From assembly GCA_029945425.1 (NCBI GenBank), contig JAQSDV010000004.1:372436-436435 (forward strand): a stretch of 64,000 nt of DNA. The letters are read 5' to 3'. Position 1 is the stretch's first letter. Each line of letters begins with the position of its first letter. Below are positions 48,839 to 58,129 of the stretch, in pieces. The notes under the pieces are model-generated. The model searched no databases and was not told the origin of the DNA. It saw only the letters and a program-made list of their open reading frames with translations. The translations under genes were made by a program, and so were the position numbers. The DNA is from a bacterium. Its GTDB lineage: Bacteria > Pseudomonadota > Alphaproteobacteria > Micavibrionales > UBA2020.

Positions 48839-49227
48839 GCACCGCCTTTCGGCAGGCGGCGGATATAAAGCGCGGCGATGCCGATGCCGGCCAGCAGCAC
48901 CAGCAGCGGCGCAGACCAGAGCAGCCATGTTGCGGGCTTCACCGGCGGCTTCATCAACACGTAATCGCCATAGCGTTCCTGCACGAAACCCAAAACTGCT
49001 GCATCGCTGTCGCCCTTTACCAGCCGCTCGCGCACCAGTTTGCGGATGTCGGAAGCAAGGCCCGCATTTGATTCGTCGATATCCTCTCCCTGACAGACAA
49101 GGCAGCGCAGTTGTTTCGAAATGCCCCGCGCACGGGTTTCCATCACGGGGTCTTTCAGCATTTCATCCGGCTGTACAGCAAATGCAGGCGTCGAGAGCAG
49201 AAGGAGAAGGAGTATGAAAGTTTTCAT
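48835..49227 (-). CDS. ccmH: Cytochrome c maturation protein CcmH
   Basis: Thiol-redox component that reduces the apocytochrome CXXCH disulfide. 130 residues with signal peptide (FILLLLLLSTPAFA), the redox motif LRCLVCQ (Cys42, Cys45), GEDIDESNAGLASDIR, and one C-terminal membrane helix (TWLLWSAPLLVLLAGIGIAA). Overlaps ccmG and ccmI by 4 bp. Confidence 0.95.
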   Translation of the reverse strand: MKTFILLLLLLSTPAFAVQPDEMLKDPVMETRARGISKQLRCLVCQGEDIDESNAGLASDIRKLVRERLVKGDSDAAVLGFVQERYGDYVLMKPPVKPATWLLWSAPLLVLLAGIGIAALYIRRLPKGGA

Positions 49228-49757
49228 TTCAGTTTCTCCAACAGCGGCGCGAAAACGGTGTCCATGTCTTCCTGTTTCAGCGCGCCTACATGTTTGTAGC
49301 GGATGATGCCATGTCCGTCGACCAGGAAGGTTTCGGGCACGCCGTACACGCCGAAATCGATGGCCACGCGGCCTTCGGCATCGAAACCTGTCGCGGCAAA
49401 CGGATTACCGTGTTTTTCCAGCCAGTCGGCGACGTCTTTGCGGGTGTCCTTGTAATCAATGCCATAGACAATGATGCCGGTTTTGCGCGAAAAATCCGCC
49501 AGCACGCGCTGCTCCTCCTTGCAGGTCACGCACCATGACGCAAAAAAATTCACGAGGAAGGGTTTGTTATCGTCCAGCATATTGGCTGTAGTCAGCGTTT
49601 TTTTGCCGGTCGCGGCAGGCAGCGTGAACACGGGCAGCGGTTTGCCAATCATTGCGGAGGGCAGGATAGCGGGATCCTTCCCCTGCAGCAGCGGCACAGC
49701 AAACAGCACGGCAACACAGACAAAAATGCCCAAGGGGATAAAGGCGCGCAAATTCAT
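49224..49757 (-). CDS. ccmG: Thiol:disulfide interchange protein CcmG/DsbE
   Basis: Membrane-anchored periplasmic thioredoxin of cytochrome c maturation. N-terminal anchor (AFIPLGIFVCVAVLFAVPLL), thioredoxin fold with active site WCVTC (Cys76, Cys79), the Glu-containing GIDYKDTRKD and the cis-Pro region VYGVPETFLVDG. 177 residues. Most family members have WCxxC with varied middle residues; VT here is ordinary. Confidence 0.95.
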   Translation of the reverse strand: MNLRAFIPLGIFVCVAVLFAVPLLQGKDPAILPSAMIGKPLPVFTLPAATGKKTLTTANMLDDNKPFLVNFFASWCVTCKEEQRVLADFSRKTGIIVYGIDYKDTRKDVADWLEKHGNPFAATGFDAEGRVAIDFGVYGVPETFLVDGHGIIRYKHVGALKQEDMDTVFAPLLEKLK

Positions 49758-51679
49758 GCCTTATCCTTTCGCGCGGGCGCGGCGAGCGACATCAGCCCGC
49801 CCGTTGCGATCATCAACGCGCCCAGCAGCACCCAAAGAACCAATGGGTGATGATAGAAACGCAGCACGCGGCGCATCGGGTTTTCCTTGTCCTGATCGCC
49901 CATCACGGCATAGATGATGCCAAAGCCGTCGGCGCGGAGTGCGGTTTCGCTCAGCTCGCGTTCTTGCGTCGGGTACCAGCGTTTTTCGGGCAGCAGGAAA
50001 TAAGGTTCGTCCTTCTCCGCTTCCTGCACCTGCAATATCGCGCGCTCCACCATGTAGTTCTTGTCCACATCGGGGCGGATGCCGACGAAGCTGATTGTTT
50101 TTCCGGCGAATTGCGTTTCATCACCCTGTGTCATCCACAGGATTTTTTCCTGTTTCCAGGATGTCGCGGCGGTTGCGCCCATCAGCAGCACGGCAAAGCC
50201 CGCATGGGCGACAACCATGCCGTAGAAAGACGGCGGCATGCTGCGTATCTGCGTAAATCGCTGGGTCTTGCGCCACAAGTCCATCAGCGTGGTCGACAAT
50301 ATCCAGCCCGCGCAAGAAAACATGGTGACGGTAAAGGGCGCATCGGGCCATTGCATCAGCGCGATGGTAGCGGCCAGTGCAAAGGTAAGCGCCAGCGGCA
50401 GGTACAGTTTCGCGCGGATGGAAACAAACGACGATTCACGCCATACCAGCAACGGCCCGATGCCCATCAGGATTGCGAAAGGCACCAGCAGCGGCGTCAT
50501 GGTCGCGGTAAAATAAGGCGCGCCCACCGAAATGCTGCCCATATCGAGTGCGGAGAGGAAGATGGGATAAAGCGTACCCATGAACACTGTCGCGCAAAAG
50601 GTGAAGATAAACACGTTGTTCAGCAGGATCGCCGTTTCGCGGCTGACGGGTTTAAAGCCCGCACCAATCGTGATATGCGGCGCGCGCAGGCCATACAGCA
50701 GCAGCGCGCCGCCGGTCGTCAGCCCCAGCAGCGCAAGGATGAATATGCCGCGCGTGGGGTCGGAAGCAAAGGAATGAACGGAGGTCAGAACGCCGGAGCG
50801 CACAAGGAACGTGCCGAGCAAAGATAAACTGAACGCAAGGATGCAAAGGAAAACTGTCCAGATTTTCAACGCCCCGCGTTTTTCCAGCGCGGCGACGGAA
50901 TGCAGAAGCGCGGTTGCCGCGAGCCACGGCATCAGCGACGCGTTTTCCACTGGGTCCCAGAACCAGAAACCGCCCCAGCCGAGCTCATAGTACGCCCAGG
51001 TCGCGCCCAGCATGATGCCGAGCGTCATGAAAACCCATGCCGCCAGCACCCAGGGGCGCAGCTGCGCTGCCCATTCCTGATCGACTTTCTTGCCAATCAG
51101 CGCGGCGATTGCAAAACAGAAGGCGACCGAAAACCCGACATAACCGGCATAAAGGATGGGCGGATGGATGGCGAGCAGCGGGTCCTGCAAAATAGGATTG
51201 AGATCCATGCCTTCGCGGGGACTGGGCGACAGGCGCAGGAACGGGTTGGAGGCCATCAGGATGTAAAAGAGAAAACCCGAGGTGACGAGACCAAGGACGG
51301 ACAGCACGCGCGCCTGCAGCACGGACGGAATCTTCAGCCCGCGCGTGGCAAGAAAGAAGCCCCAGCAGGACAGCATCCAGCCCCAGAGCAGCATCGAGCC
51401 TTCATGGTTGCCCCATGCGCCGGTGATTTTATAAATCCACGGTTTCAGCGTATGGCTGTTCTGCTGCACGTTCAGCACCGAAAAATCCGACAGCGCATAG
51501 GCATGAATTAATCCGAACAGCGCAATTGTCATCAGCCCGCAGACGGATACCGCCATCGGGCGGCCCAGCGCCATCCACGACCCCCGCCCGTTCGCAGCCC
51601 CCCACATCGGCACCACCGCCATCAGCAGCGACAGCACAAAGGCAAGGGCAAGCGCGAAATGGGCAAGTTCGATGATCAC
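49754..51679 (-). CDS. ccmF: Heme lyase subunit CcmF
   Basis: Large inner-membrane protein that attaches heme to apocytochrome c together with CcmH/I. 641 residues, about 14 membrane helices. The tryptophan-rich WWD domain is visible as GWGGFWFWDPVENASLMPWL, and the conserved GAWGNHEGSMLLWGW precedes it. Overlaps ccmE and ccmG by 4 bp. Normal family length. Confidence 0.96.
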   Translation of the reverse strand: MIIELAHFALALAFVLSLLMAVVPMWGAANGRGSWMALGRPMAVSVCGLMTIALFGLIHAYALSDFSVLNVQQNSHTLKPWIYKITGAWGNHEGSMLLWGWMLSCWGFFLATRGLKIPSVLQARVLSVLGLVTSGFLFYILMASNPFLRLSPSPREGMDLNPILQDPLLAIHPPILYAGYVGFSVAFCFAIAALIGKKVDQEWAAQLRPWVLAAWVFMTLGIMLGATWAYYELGWGGFWFWDPVENASLMPWLAATALLHSVAALEKRGALKIWTVFLCILAFSLSLLGTFLVRSGVLTSVHSFASDPTRGIFILALLGLTTGGALLLYGLRAPHITIGAGFKPVSRETAILLNNVFIFTFCATVFMGTLYPIFLSALDMGSISVGAPYFTATMTPLLVPFAILMGIGPLLVWRESSFVSIRAKLYLPLALTFALAATIALMQWPDAPFTVTMFSCAGWILSTTLMDLWRKTQRFTQIRSMPPSFYGMVVAHAGFAVLLMGATAATSWKQEKILWMTQGDETQFAGKTISFVGIRPDVDKNYMVERAILQVQEAEKDEPYFLLPEKRWYPTQERELSETALRADGFGIIYAVMGDQDKENPMRRVLRFYHHPLVLWVLLGALMIATGGLMSLAAPARKDKA

Positions 51680-52140
51680 TTAGGATCGCCCGTTTTTTCG
51701 CCGTGCAGTTTTTTCATTTCCTTGGCGAGTTCGGGCGGCGTGTATTTTTCGTCATGCTTGGCCAGCAGCACGGTTGCCATGAACACATCGTTTTGCAACG
51801 TGCCGGTCGCCACCACGCCCTGCCCCTCGCGGAACAGATCGGGCGCGATGCCCTTGTATTCGACCTTCTGGTCGCGGAGTTCGTCGGTGACGATAAACTT
51901 GATCGTCAGGTCGCCGGATGCTTTTTCAAGGGTACCCACCTTTACAAGGCCGCCGAGGCGGAACACTTTGCCATCCTTGACCCGCGCATCGTCCAGCTGG
52001 CGCAATTCCTGCACCTGCTGCGGCGTGAAGAAATACGACACGTTTTTGCGCAGCGCGAACAGCGCGATGGTGGTCGCAAAGGCGAGCGCGCAGAGGATCA
52101 GCAGCGTGAACTGCAGACGTTCTTTTTTATTCATTGCCAT
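51676..52140 (-). CDS. ccmE: Heme chaperone CcmE
   Basis: Carries heme covalently on a His in the periplasm between CcmC and CcmF. 154 residues: one membrane anchor (LLILCALAFATTIALFAL), an OB-fold beta barrel, and the heme-attachment motif VLAKHDEKYTPPE with His129 and Tyr133. The start overlaps the end of ccmD by 14 bp. Confidence 0.96.
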   Translation of the reverse strand: MAMNKKERLQFTLLILCALAFATTIALFALRKNVSYFFTPQQVQELRQLDDARVKDGKVFRLGGLVKVGTLEKASGDLTIKFIVTDELRDQKVEYKGIAPDLFREGQGVVATGTLQNDVFMATVLLAKHDEKYTPPELAKEMKKLHGEKTGDPK

Positions 52141-52249
52141 CTTTTTTTACCCTTGCCCATGCGCGCAGTGAAACGGCCACCAGACCCGCCAGCACGGTGC
52201 CGGTGATGCCATAGGCCGCGATAATGAAATCCGCGTATTCGCCGTTCAT
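52127..52249 (-). CDS. ccmD: Small membrane protein CcmD
   Basis: 40 residues (start MNGEYADFIIAAYGITG), with one membrane helix (FIIAAYGITGTVLAGLVAVSL) and a basic C-terminus (RAWARVKKDGNE). CcmD helps release holo-CcmE from the CcmABC complex. Sequence is poorly conserved in the family, but size, topology, the Tyr near the N-terminal side and the place between ccmC and ccmE fit. The ATG overlaps the ccmC stop by 4 bp. Confidence 0.88.
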   Translation of the reverse strand: MNGEYADFIIAAYGITGTVLAGLVAVSLRAWARVKKDGNE

Positions 52250-52992
52250 GCGGCACCACGCAATTGCGCCGCGCGTGCCCTGCGCGCAAACACCTCGGTG
52301 CGCAGGCGGAAAAAGGCCAGCGCGATAAACAGGAAATGAAACGCGCCCGCCATCAGCAACAATGGCAGCAGCATGGATTTGTCGACCGTCGCGCCGTCCA
52401 TGCGGATGATCGATGCGGGCTGGTGCAGCGTGTTCCACCAGTCGACCGAAAACTTGATGATCGGGATATTGATCGCGCCGACCAGCAGCAGCCCTGCCCC
52501 CGCATTGATGCCACGCTGTTCATCGTCGAAGGCATCGACCAGCGCGATATAGCCGATATAAAGAAAGAACAGCACCAGCACCGATGTCAGCCGCGCATCC
52601 CAGACCCACCACGCGCCCCACATCGGCTTGCCCCACAGGGATCCTGTGACAAGGCAGATAAAGGTGAAGGCGGCACCGACAGGCGCAACCGCCTTGGCAT
52701 ATAATTCCGCCAGCACATGTTTCCAAATCAATCCGGTAAAAGCCGCAACCGCCATCGTCACATAGGTGAACAGCGCCATCCATGCGGCGGGCACATGGAT
52801 ATACATGATGCGCACGGTGTCGCCCTGCTGGTAGTCGGGCGGCGAGTCAAAAAACGCGACATATAATCCGGCCGCGAAAAACAAAACCGTCAGCACCCAT
52901 GCCACGGGCAGCACGACATTCGCCAGCGCCAGAAACCGGCCCGGATTGGCAAAGCGCCCGATGATGCTGCCGCTGGTGCTCAAAGCTGTCAT
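52246..52992 (-). CDS. ccmC: Heme exporter / handling protein CcmC
   Basis: Six-helix membrane protein that loads heme onto CcmE. 248 residues. The heme-binding WWD segment is WGAWWVWDARLTSVL; conserved His residues lie in IMYIHVPAAWMALF and VDWWNTLHQPASI. It overlaps ccmB and ccmD by 4 bp each. Confidence 0.96.
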   Translation of the reverse strand: MTALSTSGSIIGRFANPGRFLALANVVLPVAWVLTVLFFAAGLYVAFFDSPPDYQQGDTVRIMYIHVPAAWMALFTYVTMAVAAFTGLIWKHVLAELYAKAVAPVGAAFTFICLVTGSLWGKPMWGAWWVWDARLTSVLVLFFLYIGYIALVDAFDDEQRGINAGAGLLLVGAINIPIIKFSVDWWNTLHQPASIIRMDGATVDKSMLLPLLLMAGAFHFLFIALAFFRLRTEVFARRARAAQLRGAA

Positions 52993-53657
52993 GACCTCAA
53001 ATGCAGTTTCAGGAACGCGGATGCCGCCGCGGGGGCTAACGGCAGGGTCGCCACCACCAGCGCCGTTTGGAGCAAAAGATAGGCCGTAACAGGCGCATCC
53101 GCAAGTGCAGCCTCGGCCGCCATAACCCCCAGAATAAGCATGGGAATCAGCAGCGGCAGCACCAGCACCGCCAGCAACAGCCCCGATCTACGGCTGCCGA
53201 GCGTCAATGCCGCGCCCGCGATTCCCAACTGGCTCATATATATAGTACCGAGCGCAAGCGAGCCGCAGAGCATCCCCGATTTTTCAGGCGGCACACCCAG
53301 CATGACCGACACAGGAAATGCGGCCAGCACCAGGGGCAGGCCGGAGAGCAGCCAATGCGACATCATTTTACCAAGCGCGATCTGCCACGGCGCAACGGGC
53401 GACATCATGAGCAGGTCGAGCGTGCCGTCCTCCGCATCGCGCTGAAAAACGGTATCAAGCGACAGCAACCCCGCCAGCAACGCGCAGACCCAGATGATTG
53501 CGGCGGCGGATTTTTGCAGGGCGGCGGGATCCTGCGCCAGTGCAAAGGGGAACAGGCTGGCGACGACGCAGAAGAAAAACAGCGTTGCCACGAATTCCGA
53601 TCCGCGCGCGGCAAACAGGCGTGTATCGCGCGTGACAATGGCGCAGACCGCTTTCAT
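52989..53657 (-). CDS. ccmB: ABC transporter permease CcmB
   Basis: Membrane subunit of the CcmAB ATPase complex that releases holo-CcmE. 222 residues with six hydrophobic helices and the family segments DTVFQRDAEDGTLDLLMMSP and LVLPLLIPMLILGV. Overlaps ccmA and ccmC by 4 bp. Confidence 0.95.
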   Translation of the reverse strand: MKAVCAIVTRDTRLFAARGSEFVATLFFFCVVASLFPFALAQDPAALQKSAAAIIWVCALLAGLLSLDTVFQRDAEDGTLDLLMMSPVAPWQIALGKMMSHWLLSGLPLVLAAFPVSVMLGVPPEKSGMLCGSLALGTIYMSQLGIAGAALTLGSRRSGLLLAVLVLPLLIPMLILGVMAAEAALADAPVTAYLLLQTALVVATLPLAPAAASAFLKLHLRS

Positions 53658-54292
53658 GCGGCACCTAATGTGATACGGCGCAACGCGCCGGATGACGGCG
53701 GGTCGACGGGATAGTGGCTCGCGATCACCGCAATACCGCCCTTCGCCGCGTGATGGTCGAGCGCGATGCGGAACAGCGCCATCGATTCAGCATCGAGCCC
53801 GTTCAGCGGTTCGTCGTACAGCCACAGCTTGCTGCCCTTCATCAAAACACGCGCAAGGCCAAGACGGCGTTTCTGCCCCGCCGAGAAATAGCGCACCGGA
53901 CGGTCGCGCAGATCGTGCAGCCCCATGGCGCGCAATGCGGCCTGTGAAATATCATCCCCCACGCCCCAGAGCCGCGCCCAGAAGGCGATATTTTCATATG
54001 CCGTTTCCAGAAGTTTCAGATGCCCGTCATTCGCGGGCAGGAAAGCGTAGCGCGAAGCATGCGACACCGTGCCATTTTCCAAAAAATCCTGTTCTTGCCA
54101 TAAAATACGGCCTTCGAAGGGCAGCGCACCCGCCATCACACGCAGCAGGCTCGTCTTGCCAGCACCATTCGGCCCCGCCAGATGCACCACATCGCCCTCG
54201 GCCATTTCCAAAAACAAATTCTGGAACAGCAAACGCCCGCCGCGCTGGCAGCCGACATCTTGAAGCGTGAAAAGGGCGTTTGAAGCGGTCAC
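53654..54292 (-). CDS. ccmA: ABC transporter ATP-binding protein CcmA
   Basis: ATPase subunit of CcmAB. 212 residues from a GTG at 54292 (reads TASNALFTLQDVGCQRG after the initiator). Walker A GPNGAGKTSLLRVMAG, signature FSAGQKRRLGLARVLM, Walker B LWLYDEPLNGLD and switch His in IASHYP. The frame stays open far upstream, antisense to acnA; that part is not coding. First gene of the nine-gene ccm operon, divergent from acnA across 93 bp. Confidence 0.94.
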   Translation of the reverse strand: MTASNALFTLQDVGCQRGGRLLFQNLFLEMAEGDVVHLAGPNGAGKTSLLRVMAGALPFEGRILWQEQDFLENGTVSHASRYAFLPANDGHLKLLETAYENIAFWARLWGVGDDISQAALRAMGLHDLRDRPVRYFSAGQKRRLGLARVLMKGSKLWLYDEPLNGLDAESMALFRIALDHHAAKGGIAVIASHYPVDPPSSGALRRITLGAA

Positions 54293-54316
54293 GTATTGGC
54301 CTATTATCTTGTGAAC

Positions 54317-54336
54317 GCTTGGACTATAAACCAAGC
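54317..54336. promoter_or_regulatory. Inverted repeat between ccmA and acnA
   Basis: GCTTGG (54317-54322) and CCAAGC (54331-54336) are perfect complements around ACTATAAA. It lies in the 93-bp divergent promoter region, so a factor bound here could control both the ccm operon and aconitase. TATAAA within the loop may be part of a -10 box. Confidence 0.4.
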
Positions 54337-54385
54337 TCCTACCTAAGACAAACGTAACTGACTGAAAAAAATAGGGAGTTCCGCC

Positions 54386-57082
54386 GTGACGGTAACTGGA
54401 CACGATACGCTGAAAACAAGAAAAACGCTGACCGTGGACGGCAAGAACTACGATTATTTCAGCCTTAGCGACGCCGCCAAAACCATCGGCGACATTTCCC
54501 GCCTGCCCTATTCGATGAAGGTGCTGCTGGAAAACCTGCTGCGCTTCGAAGACGGCCAGAGCGTGACGGTCGATGACGTCAAGGCGATGGGCGAATGGCT
54601 GAAGGATAAAAAGAGCAACCGTGAAATCGCCTACCGCCCCGCGCGCGTGCTGATGCAGGATTTTACCGGCGTGCCCGCCGTGGTCGATCTGGCCGCGATG
54701 CGCGACGCGATGGTTGCACTCGGCGGCAACCCGCAGAAGATTAACCCCCTCGCCAACGTCGACCTTGTGATCGACCATTCGGTGATGGTCGACAACTTCG
54801 GCACCAAGGACGCCTTCGGCGAAAACGTGAAGGTGGAATTCGAGCGCAATCTGGAGCGTTACGTGTTCCTGCGCTGGGGTTCCAAGGCTTTCAACCGTTT
54901 CCGCGTCGTGCCCCCCGGCACCGGCATCTGCCATCAGGTGAATTTGGAATACCTGTCGCAAACCATCTGGGTTGAAGACGACGAGAATATCAAGGGCACC
55001 ACGGTCGCCTATCCCGACACCCTTGTCGGCACCGACAGCCACACGACCATGGTCAACGGCCTTGCCGTTCTGGGCTGGGGCGTTGGCGGGATCGAAGCCG
55101 AAGCCGCGATGCTCGGCCAGCCTGTATCGATGCTGATCCCCGAAGTGATCGGCATGAAACTGACCGGCGCGATGAAGGAAGGCACGACCGCAACCGACCT
55201 CGTCCTGACCGTCACGCAAATGCTGCGCAAAAAAGGCGTCGTCAATAAATTCGTCGAATTCTTCGGCCCCGGCATCGATCACCTGTCGCTGGCCGACCGC
55301 GCGACGATCGCCAACATGGCGCCCGAATACGGCGCGACCTGCGGCTTCTTCCCGATCGACGGTGAAACCATCAACTACCTGCGCTTCACCGGCCGCGACG
55401 AACACCGCGTCAACCTTGTCGAAGCCTATGCCAAGGCGCAAGGCATGTGGCGCGAGGCGAATGCACCCGACCCCGTCTTCACCGATACGCTGGAACTTGA
55501 CCTTGCCACCATCGAACCCTGCCTTGCCGGCCCGAAACGCCCGCAGGACCGCGTCGTGCTGTCTTCTGCCGCTTCCGGATTCAACGAAACGCTGCTGAAA
55601 GATATCGGTGCGGAGAAATTCGCAACCAGCGTGCCCGTGAAAGGCCATGACTACAGCCTGAACCACGGCGATGTCGTGATTGCCGCGATCACCAGCTGCA
55701 CCAACACCTCCAACCCCTCTGTCATGCTGGCGGCGGGTCTGGTGGCGAAGAAGGCGCTGGAAAAAGGTTTGACCGTGAAGCCTTGGGTGAAAACATCCCT
55801 CGCGCCCGGATCACAGGTTGTGACGGACTATCTTGAAAACGCTGGCCTGCAAGCGAGCCTCGATGCGCTGGGCTTCAATCTGGTCGGATATGGCTGCACC
55901 ACTTGCATCGGCAATTCCGGCCCGCTGCCGGAACATATCGAGGAAGCGGTGAAAGCGGGCGACCTGACCGTCGCGGGTGTGCTTTCGGGCAACCGTAACT
56001 TTGAAGGCCGCATCCATGCGTTTGTGAAGGCGAACTACCTTGCCTCCCCGCCGCTCGTCGTCGCTTATGCGCTGGCGGGTTCGGTGAAGATCGACGTGAC
56101 GAAAGACGCTCTCGGCATCGGGAAGGACGGCAACCCCGTTTACCTGAAAGACCTCTGGCCCAGCCAGAAAGAAGTCGCCGATACGCTGAAAACCGCGCTG
56201 ACGCAGGAAATGTTCAAGAAACGCTACGGCAACGTGTTCCACGGCCCCGCCGAATGGCAGGCCGTGCAGACCGAAGGCGGCGAAACCTATAAATGGAATT
56301 CGTCATCGACCTATGTGCAGAACCCGCCCTATTTTGCGGGCATGACGATGCAGCCGGAAGAAGTGAAGGACATCAAGGGCGCGCGCGCTCTTGCCGTGTT
56401 CGGCGATTCCATCACGACCGACCATATTTCTCCCGCCGGTTCGATCAAGAAAGACAGCCCCGCAGGCGCGTACCTGATCAGCTATCAGGTGCGCCCCGTC
56501 GACTTCAACTCCTACGGCGCGCGCCGCGGGAACCACGAAGTCATGATGCGCGGCACCTTTGCCAATATCCGCATCAAGAACGAAATGCTGGGCGGCAAGG
56601 AAGGCGGCCTGACCCGCCACATCCCGACCAACACCGAAATGCCGATCTATGACGCGGCGATGAAATACATCACCGAAGGCACGCCGCTGATCGTGTTTGC
56701 GGGCAAGGAATACGGCACGGGATCTTCCCGTGACTGGGCGGCGAAGGGCACGAAACTGCTCGGCATCCGCGCGGTCGTGGCCGAAAGCTTCGAGCGTATC
56801 CACAGATCAAACCTTGTCGGCATGGGCGTGCTGCCCCTGCAGTTCAAGGACGGCATGACGCGCGCGGCGTTGAACCTGACCGGCGAAGAAACCTTCGACA
56901 TCGCAGGCATCGCAACCGGTTTGCAGCCCCGCATGGATTTGAAAATCGTCATTCACCGCGCCGGTGGCGCGACCGACGAAATCACCGTCTGGTGCCGCAT
57001 CGATACGCTGGACGAAATCGAATACTTCGCGAATGGCGGGATTTTGCAATACGTCCTGCGTTCGATAGCAAAAGCAGCGTAA
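54386..57082 (+). CDS. acnA: Aconitate hydratase A
   Basis: TCA-cycle [4Fe-4S] enzyme converting citrate to isocitrate. 898 residues, typical AcnA/IRP type. Cluster ligands: Cys in [15 protein letters not shown] (about 435) and the pair in [14 protein letters not shown] (about 500). Substrate-binding segments [36 protein letters not shown] and [15 protein letters not shown] are intact. It starts at GTG 54386 after AGGGAG. The stop lies within a short tandem repeat. Confidence 0.97.
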   Translation: MTVTGHDTLKTRKTLTVDGKNYDYFSLSDAAKTIGDISRLPYSMKVLLENLLRFEDGQSVTVDDVKAMGEWLKDKKSNREIAYRPARVLMQDFTGVPAVVDLAAMRDAMVALGGNPQKINPLANVDLVIDHSVMVDNFGTKDAFGENVKVEFERNLERYVFLRWGSKAFNRFRVVPPGTGICHQVNLEYLSQTIWVEDDENIKGTTVAYPDTLVGTDSHTTMVNGLAVLGWGVGGIEAEAAMLGQPVSMLIPEVIGMKLTGAMKEGTTATDLVLTVTQMLRKKGVVNKFVEFFGPGIDHLSLADRATIANMAPEYGATCGFFPIDGETINYLRFTGRDEHRVNLVEAYAKAQGMWREANAPDPVFTDTLELDLATIEPCLAGPKRPQDRVVLSSAASGFNETLLKDIGAEKFATSVPVKGHDYSLNHGDVVIAAITSCTNTSNPSVMLAAGLVAKKALEKGLTVKPWVKTSLAPGSQVVTDYLENAGLQASLDALGFNLVGYGCTTCIGNSGPLPEHIEEAVKAGDLTVAGVLSGNRNFEGRIHAFVKANYLASPPLVVAYALAGSVKIDVTKDALGIGKDGNPVYLKDLWPSQKEVADTLKTALTQEMFKKRYGNVFHGPAEWQAVQTEGGETYKWNSSSTYVQNPPYFAGMTMQPEEVKDIKGARALAVFGDSITTDHISPAGSIKKDSPAGAYLISYQVRPVDFNSYGARRGNHEVMMRGTFANIRIKNEMLGGKEGGLTRHIPTNTEMPIYDAAMKYITEGTPLIVFAGKEYGTGSSRDWAAKGTKLLGIRAVVAESFERIHRSNLVGMGVLPLQFKDGMTRAALNLTGEETFDIAGIATGLQPRMDLKIVIHRAGGATDEITVWCRIDTLDEIEYFANGGILQYVLRSIAKAA

Positions 57083-57125
57083 GCTGCGTACAAAAACAGC
57101 GTAGCTGCGTGCCAAAGCCGCGTAA
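57069..57125 (+). repeat. Short tandem repeat covering the acnA stop codon
   Basis: Units of about 21-22 bp begin at 57069, 57091 and 57112 (third copy shorter), each built on CAAAAxCAGCGTA(ag)CTGCGT. The first contains the last acnA codons and the stop. No T-tract follows, so it is not a normal terminator, though each unit contains a small GCAGC/GCTGC stem. Confidence 0.75.
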
Positions 57126-57154
57126 CGGGATATTTTTTTGAGAAAGGGATTTTG

Positions 57155-57856
57155 ATGAAGTTTTCATGGCTTTGCCTGCTGGCTGCGCTTGTAGTGGCGT
57201 CACCGGCGATTGCGCAAAATCCCGGTGCCGCAGGGGGCGCGCAAGCGCCGTTGCCGAACCCGCTGGACCCGCCCGCGCCGCCGCCCTCGACCGAGCCGAA
57301 GCCAGACTGGCTGAACTACCCGAAGGAAGACGCGGGCGAGCTGGGCAACCTGTCGAACCCGCACCGCACGGCGGAGGAAATTGTCGCCTGGGTGCAGGGG
57401 ACCGCCACCGATGCGCTCACCTTCACATCCAAAGCCGCGTATGAAAACCTGACCGCCGCAGGCGCCGAGCTGAAATACGAGGAAGTGAACCCGAAACTGT
57501 TCCGCATCAAGCAGAATTTCACGGCCGCAGGCTGGGCGAAATATGCCGCCTATGCCAACCAGTCGGGCATGATCGACAAGGTGCGCAATCACGAATATTC
57601 CGTCACGACGATCATGAACGGCAATGCCAATATCCTGGATAACGGCGCGGTCGACAATGCCGACGGCACGCGCGCCTACCGCTGGCGCGTGCGCGCGCCG
57701 CTGATGATCACCTATCTTCTGGTGAGCGCAACGGGCGAGCAGCAGGCGGTCGAGGACGGACAGTTCGAAGTGGCGCTGGAACTGACGCGCGGGCCGCAGA
57801 AAACGACCGAAGACGCAGGCCTGCTGATCGACGACTGGAACGTCGTCGCGAAGTAA
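57155..57856 (+). CDS. IcmL/DotI-like exported protein
   Basis: 233 residues with a cleavable signal peptide (WLCLLAALVVASPAIAQ), a Pro-rich stretch (about 35-50), and a C-terminal domain matching the DotI/IcmL/TraM pattern: FRIKQNFTAAGWAKYAAYA, a segment of small residues, NILDNGAVDNADG, then YRWRVRAPLMITYLLVS. In Legionella, DotI is an inner-membrane part of the type IVB secretion complex. Here the membrane anchor is replaced by a signal peptide and no other dot/icm genes are in the window, so secretion cannot be claimed. ATG 57155 has AGAAAGGGA upstream. Confidence 0.78.
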   Translation: MKFSWLCLLAALVVASPAIAQNPGAAGGAQAPLPNPLDPPAPPPSTEPKPDWLNYPKEDAGELGNLSNPHRTAEEIVAWVQGTATDALTFTSKAAYENLTAAGAELKYEEVNPKLFRIKQNFTAAGWAKYAAYANQSGMIDKVRNHEYSVTTIMNGNANILDNGAVDNADGTRAYRWRVRAPLMITYLLVSATGEQQAVEDGQFEVALELTRGPQKTTEDAGLLIDDWNVVAK

Positions 57857-57872
57857 GCCGTTACGTTTTTTT

Positions 57873-57923
57873 AACAGCGCGTCAACCGCGCTAGGTCTTT
57901 TTAAACAGCGCGTCAACCGCGCT
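57873..57923. repeat. Duplicated 3' end of the DUF1192 gene
   Basis: AACAGCGCGTCAACCGCGCT occurs at 57873-57892 and 57904-57923. The second copy encodes the last residues of the minus-strand DUF1192 protein (AVDALF); the first lies just beyond its stop codon. The T-runs before both copies are also shared. Confidence 0.85.
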
Positions 57924-58079
57924 GCGGTGCGTGTCTTTCTTTGCAATATCCGCCTCGACGCGGGTGATTTCTTCCTTCAGCTGCGCCACATAGTCGCGCA
58001 ATTCCGGCACCGACATCTTGTCCAGCGCGCGGGGTTTGCTGCGTTTGGTTTTGGGGTCGTTTTCATCGTCGAAAATCAT
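57891..58079 (-). CDS. DUF1192 family small protein
   Basis: 62 residues: an acidic N-terminus (MIFDDENDPK), then the family core MSVPELRDYVAQLKEEITRV with a coiled-coil helix and the ending SAVDALFKKT. DUF1192 is found across alphaproteobacteria and has no settled function. It is divergent from the quinone oxidoreductase gene, 50 bp apart, and its 3' end is partly duplicated downstream. Confidence 0.85.
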   Translation of the reverse strand: MIFDDENDPKTKRSKPRALDKMSVPELRDYVAQLKEEITRVEADIAKKDTHRSAVDALFKKT

Positions 58080-58129
58080 CTATAATGCTCCCTGATTAAC
58101 GAAGGTCATCATAGCGGAAAATAAAAGAC

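Noticed and set aside
53654..55666. 670-codon minus-strand frame reaching into acnA
   Set aside because: Only the part up to 54292 encodes CcmA; the rest is the antisense of the conserved acnA gene, whose motifs are all present on the plus strand.
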